This document shows positions 62,603 through 64,000 of a stretch of DNA of 64,000 bases, one piece after another. The translations under genes and the position numbers were made by a program. The stretch covers positions 186,001 to 250,000 of the forward strand of contig CAYPAV010000003.1 of NCBI GenBank assembly GCA_964408805.1, in the 5' to 3' direction. Position 1 is the stretch's first letter; each line of letters starts with the position of its first letter. Under the pieces are notes generated by a model. That model ran no database searches. It was not told the origin of the DNA and worked only from the letters and a program-made list of their open reading frames with translations. Source of the DNA: CAYPAV01 sp964408805. GTDB lineage: Bacteria; Pseudomonadota; Alphaproteobacteria; UBA8366.

Positions 62603-63997
62603 ATGACCGACCTTCATTACCTGACCCTTGCCGAAGCGGCGCGCCTGATCCGGGATCGCGAACTCTCTTCGGTCGAGTATACGGAAGCCCTGCTGGCACG
62701 GATCGAGAAGCTGAACGGCAAGCTCGATGCTTTTCTGGACATTGCGAGCGAGATCGCCCTGGCGGATGCGGCGCGTGCGGAGGCCGAGATCGGGGGCGGC
62801 GATTACAAGGGTCCGCTGCACGGTGTCCCCTACGGTCTGAAGGACATTATCGACTATGTCGGCCGCAAGACGACCGCGCATTCGAAAATCCTCGCCGACA
62901 ATGTCGCCGAGAGCGACGCCACGGTCACCGAGAACCTGAAGGCCGCGGGCGGCGTCTTCATGGGCAAGACCTCGACTCATGAATTCGCGATCGGCGGACC
63001 GAGCTTCGATCTGCCCTGGCCACCGGCGCGGAACCCCTGGAACACGGATCGCCATCCCGGCGGCTCGTCGAGCGGTTCGGGAGCGGCGGTGGCGTCCGGC
63101 ATGCTGCCGGCCGCGCTGGGATCGGATACCGGCGGCTCGGTGCGGCATCCCGCTTCCATTTGCGGCATCGTGGGGTTGAAGCCGACCTATGGCCGGGTCA
63201 GCCGCGCCGGCGTGGTGCCGCTCTCCTTCAGTCTCGACAATGTGGGCCCGATGACACGGACGGTGGAGGACAATGCCCTCCTTCTCGACACAATTGCCGG
63301 CCCTTGCGATCGCGACCCGGCAATTGCGCGAACCCCCGCGGGCGATTCCGCCGGCGACCTGAACAAGGGCGTCAAAGGCCTGAAGATCGGCCTGGTCCGG
63401 CATTTTTACACCACCGACATGGAAGCGGATCGCGAGATGGCGGATGCGGTCGATGCGGCGGCGGCAACGTTTGCCGACCTCGGCGCCGAGGTCGAGGAAG
63501 TCCAGCTTGCGCCGCTGTCGGAATACGCCGCCGTCAATCGGGTGATTCTGCTTTCGGAGGCCTTCGCGGTTCACGAGAAGTGGCTCCGCGAACGGCCCGG
63601 CGACTATGCCCATTTTACCCGCGAGCGGATCATGCCGGGCGGGTTCATGCGGGCGTCGGACTATGTGCAAGCGCTCCGACACCGGGAGCGCATGAAGAAC
63701 GACTTCGCCTCGCTGATGGAGACCTACGACGCCGTCGTGACGACCTCCAGCATGCAGGTCGCCTGCCTGATCGACGACGAGGACGAGGTCGAGCGGACTT
63801 ATTCGCGGCAGTCGCGCACCCCCTTCAACGTCATCGGCACGCCGGCTCTCGTGGTGCCGGGCGGATTCGATTCCGAAGGGCTACCGCTTTCGGTGCAGTT
63901 CGTCACCCGGGCCTTCGACGAGAAGATGGTCTATCGGGTGGGTCACGCCTATGAGCAGGCGACGCGCTGGTTCGAACGCCACCCGCCCGTCGATTGA
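62603..63997 (+). CDS. Amidase (amidase signature family)
   Basis: A 464-residue AS-family amidase. The Ser-cisSer-Lys triad is visible: Lys in GVPYGLKDII (about residue 78), cis-Ser in GGSSSGSGAAVA (about 152-163) and the nucleophilic Ser in GSDTGGSVRHPAS (about 173-185). The downstream GIVGLKPTYGRVSRAGVVPL (about 188-207) is the conserved core. ATG at 62603 has GAGG ahead; the frame opens at 62585, overlapping the small upstream gene. Likely complexed with that protein, as AtzE is with AtzG, to hydrolyse a small amide made by the hydantoinase pair. Stop at 63997 just inside the window. Confidence 0.92.
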   Translation: MTDLHYLTLAEAARLIRDRELSSVEYTEALLARIEKLNGKLDAFLDIASEIALADAARAEAEIGGGDYKGPLHGVPYGLKDIIDYVGRKTTAHSKILADNVAESDATVTENLKAAGGVFMGKTSTHEFAIGGPSFDLPWPPARNPWNTDRHPGGSSSGSGAAVASGMLPAALGSDTGGSVRHPASICGIVGLKPTYGRVSRAGVVPLSFSLDNVGPMTRTVEDNALLLDTIAGPCDRDPAIARTPAGDSAGDLNKGVKGLKIGLVRHFYTTDMEADREMADAVDAAAATFADLGAEVEEVQLAPLSEYAAVNRVILLSEAFAVHEKWLRERPGDYAHFTRERIMPGGFMRASDYVQALRHRERMKNDFASLMETYDAVVTTSSMQVACLIDDEDEVERTYSRQSRTPFNVIGTPALVVPGGFDSEGLPLSVQFVTRAFDEKMVYRVGHAYEQATRWFERHPPVD

Positions 63998-64000
63998 GCC

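Noticed and set aside
1..64000. CRISPR arrays, rRNA genes, complete insertion sequences or prophage
   Set aside because: None seen on reading the sequence and its open frames; no regular spaced repeats, no transposase, integrase or phage structural genes.

Overview
The window is GC-rich, densely packed DNA that looks like an alphaproteobacterium, probably of a Rhodospirillales-like lineage. This rests on general character: a Gram-negative porin, dipeptide-type ABC transport, a class GN sortase pair, many hydantoinase, CoA-transferase and dioxygenase genes, and convergent genes separated by only a few bases. No rRNA or species marker is present, so the placement is inference.

Left part (1-16.3 kb): the start of a histidine phosphatase gene cut by the window edge, two glycosyltransferases and a formyltransferase-like gene; a four-gene oligopeptide-type ABC importer operon transcribed leftward (fused double ATPase, binding protein, two permeases); then small-molecule enzymes: a 2-oxoglutarate hydroxylase-like protein, a methyltransferase, an APH-fold kinase, a SPINDLY-type TPR glycosyltransferase, an aldo/keto reductase, a carboxymuconolactone-decarboxylase-family protein and a DUF1330 protein.

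The most notable element is at 16430-16755: a tRNA-Thr(CGU) whose anticodon loop is interrupted after U36 by a 250-nt group I intron. It resembles the small intron of Azoarcus tRNA-Ile, with recognisable P1 (U.G at the splice site), P2, P3, P4, P7, P8 and GNRA-capped P9 hairpins. Exact removal restores a fully paired 76-nt tRNA with encoded CCA.

Middle part (16.8-48 kb): a porin; CoA-transferase, hydrolase, epimerase and sulfotransferase genes; a cyclic-nucleotide-binding protein; a SAM hydrolase-like protein; a Bax inhibitor-1 protein; a YbbA/YbbP-type ABC system divergent from tesA, with the permease gene broken; FIST and thpR genes; a fructosamine-kinase-like gene broken by one extra base; a tyrosine phosphatase, a uracil-DNA glycosylase-like protein, a LonB-like protease beside a small zincin, a Sel1 protein, an SDR, the class GN sortase and its target, a phytanoyl-CoA dioxygenase-like protein, an aminotransferase, a ketopantoate-reductase-like enzyme, an EF-G-like GTPase lacking the catalytic histidine, a hydratase, msrP (without msrQ) and an M81 peptidase.

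49.1-52.1 kb is visibly AT-richer and looks like an eroded acquired island: the C-terminal tail of a HerA-type ATPase abutting an oppositely oriented gene of unknown function, short repeats resembling those of REP-associated transposases, and an orphan membrane protein that may carry a frameshift.

Right part (52-64 kb): a catabolic cluster with an Ldh-family oxidoreductase, an enolase-superfamily enzyme, a Baeyer-Villiger-type monooxygenase, a TauD/TfdA dioxygenase, two carboxymuconolactone-decarboxylase-family proteins, and a compact unit of hydantoinase A, hydantoinase B, a 62-residue AtzG/GatC-like protein and an amidase. The last four plausibly act together on a cyclic or linear amide.
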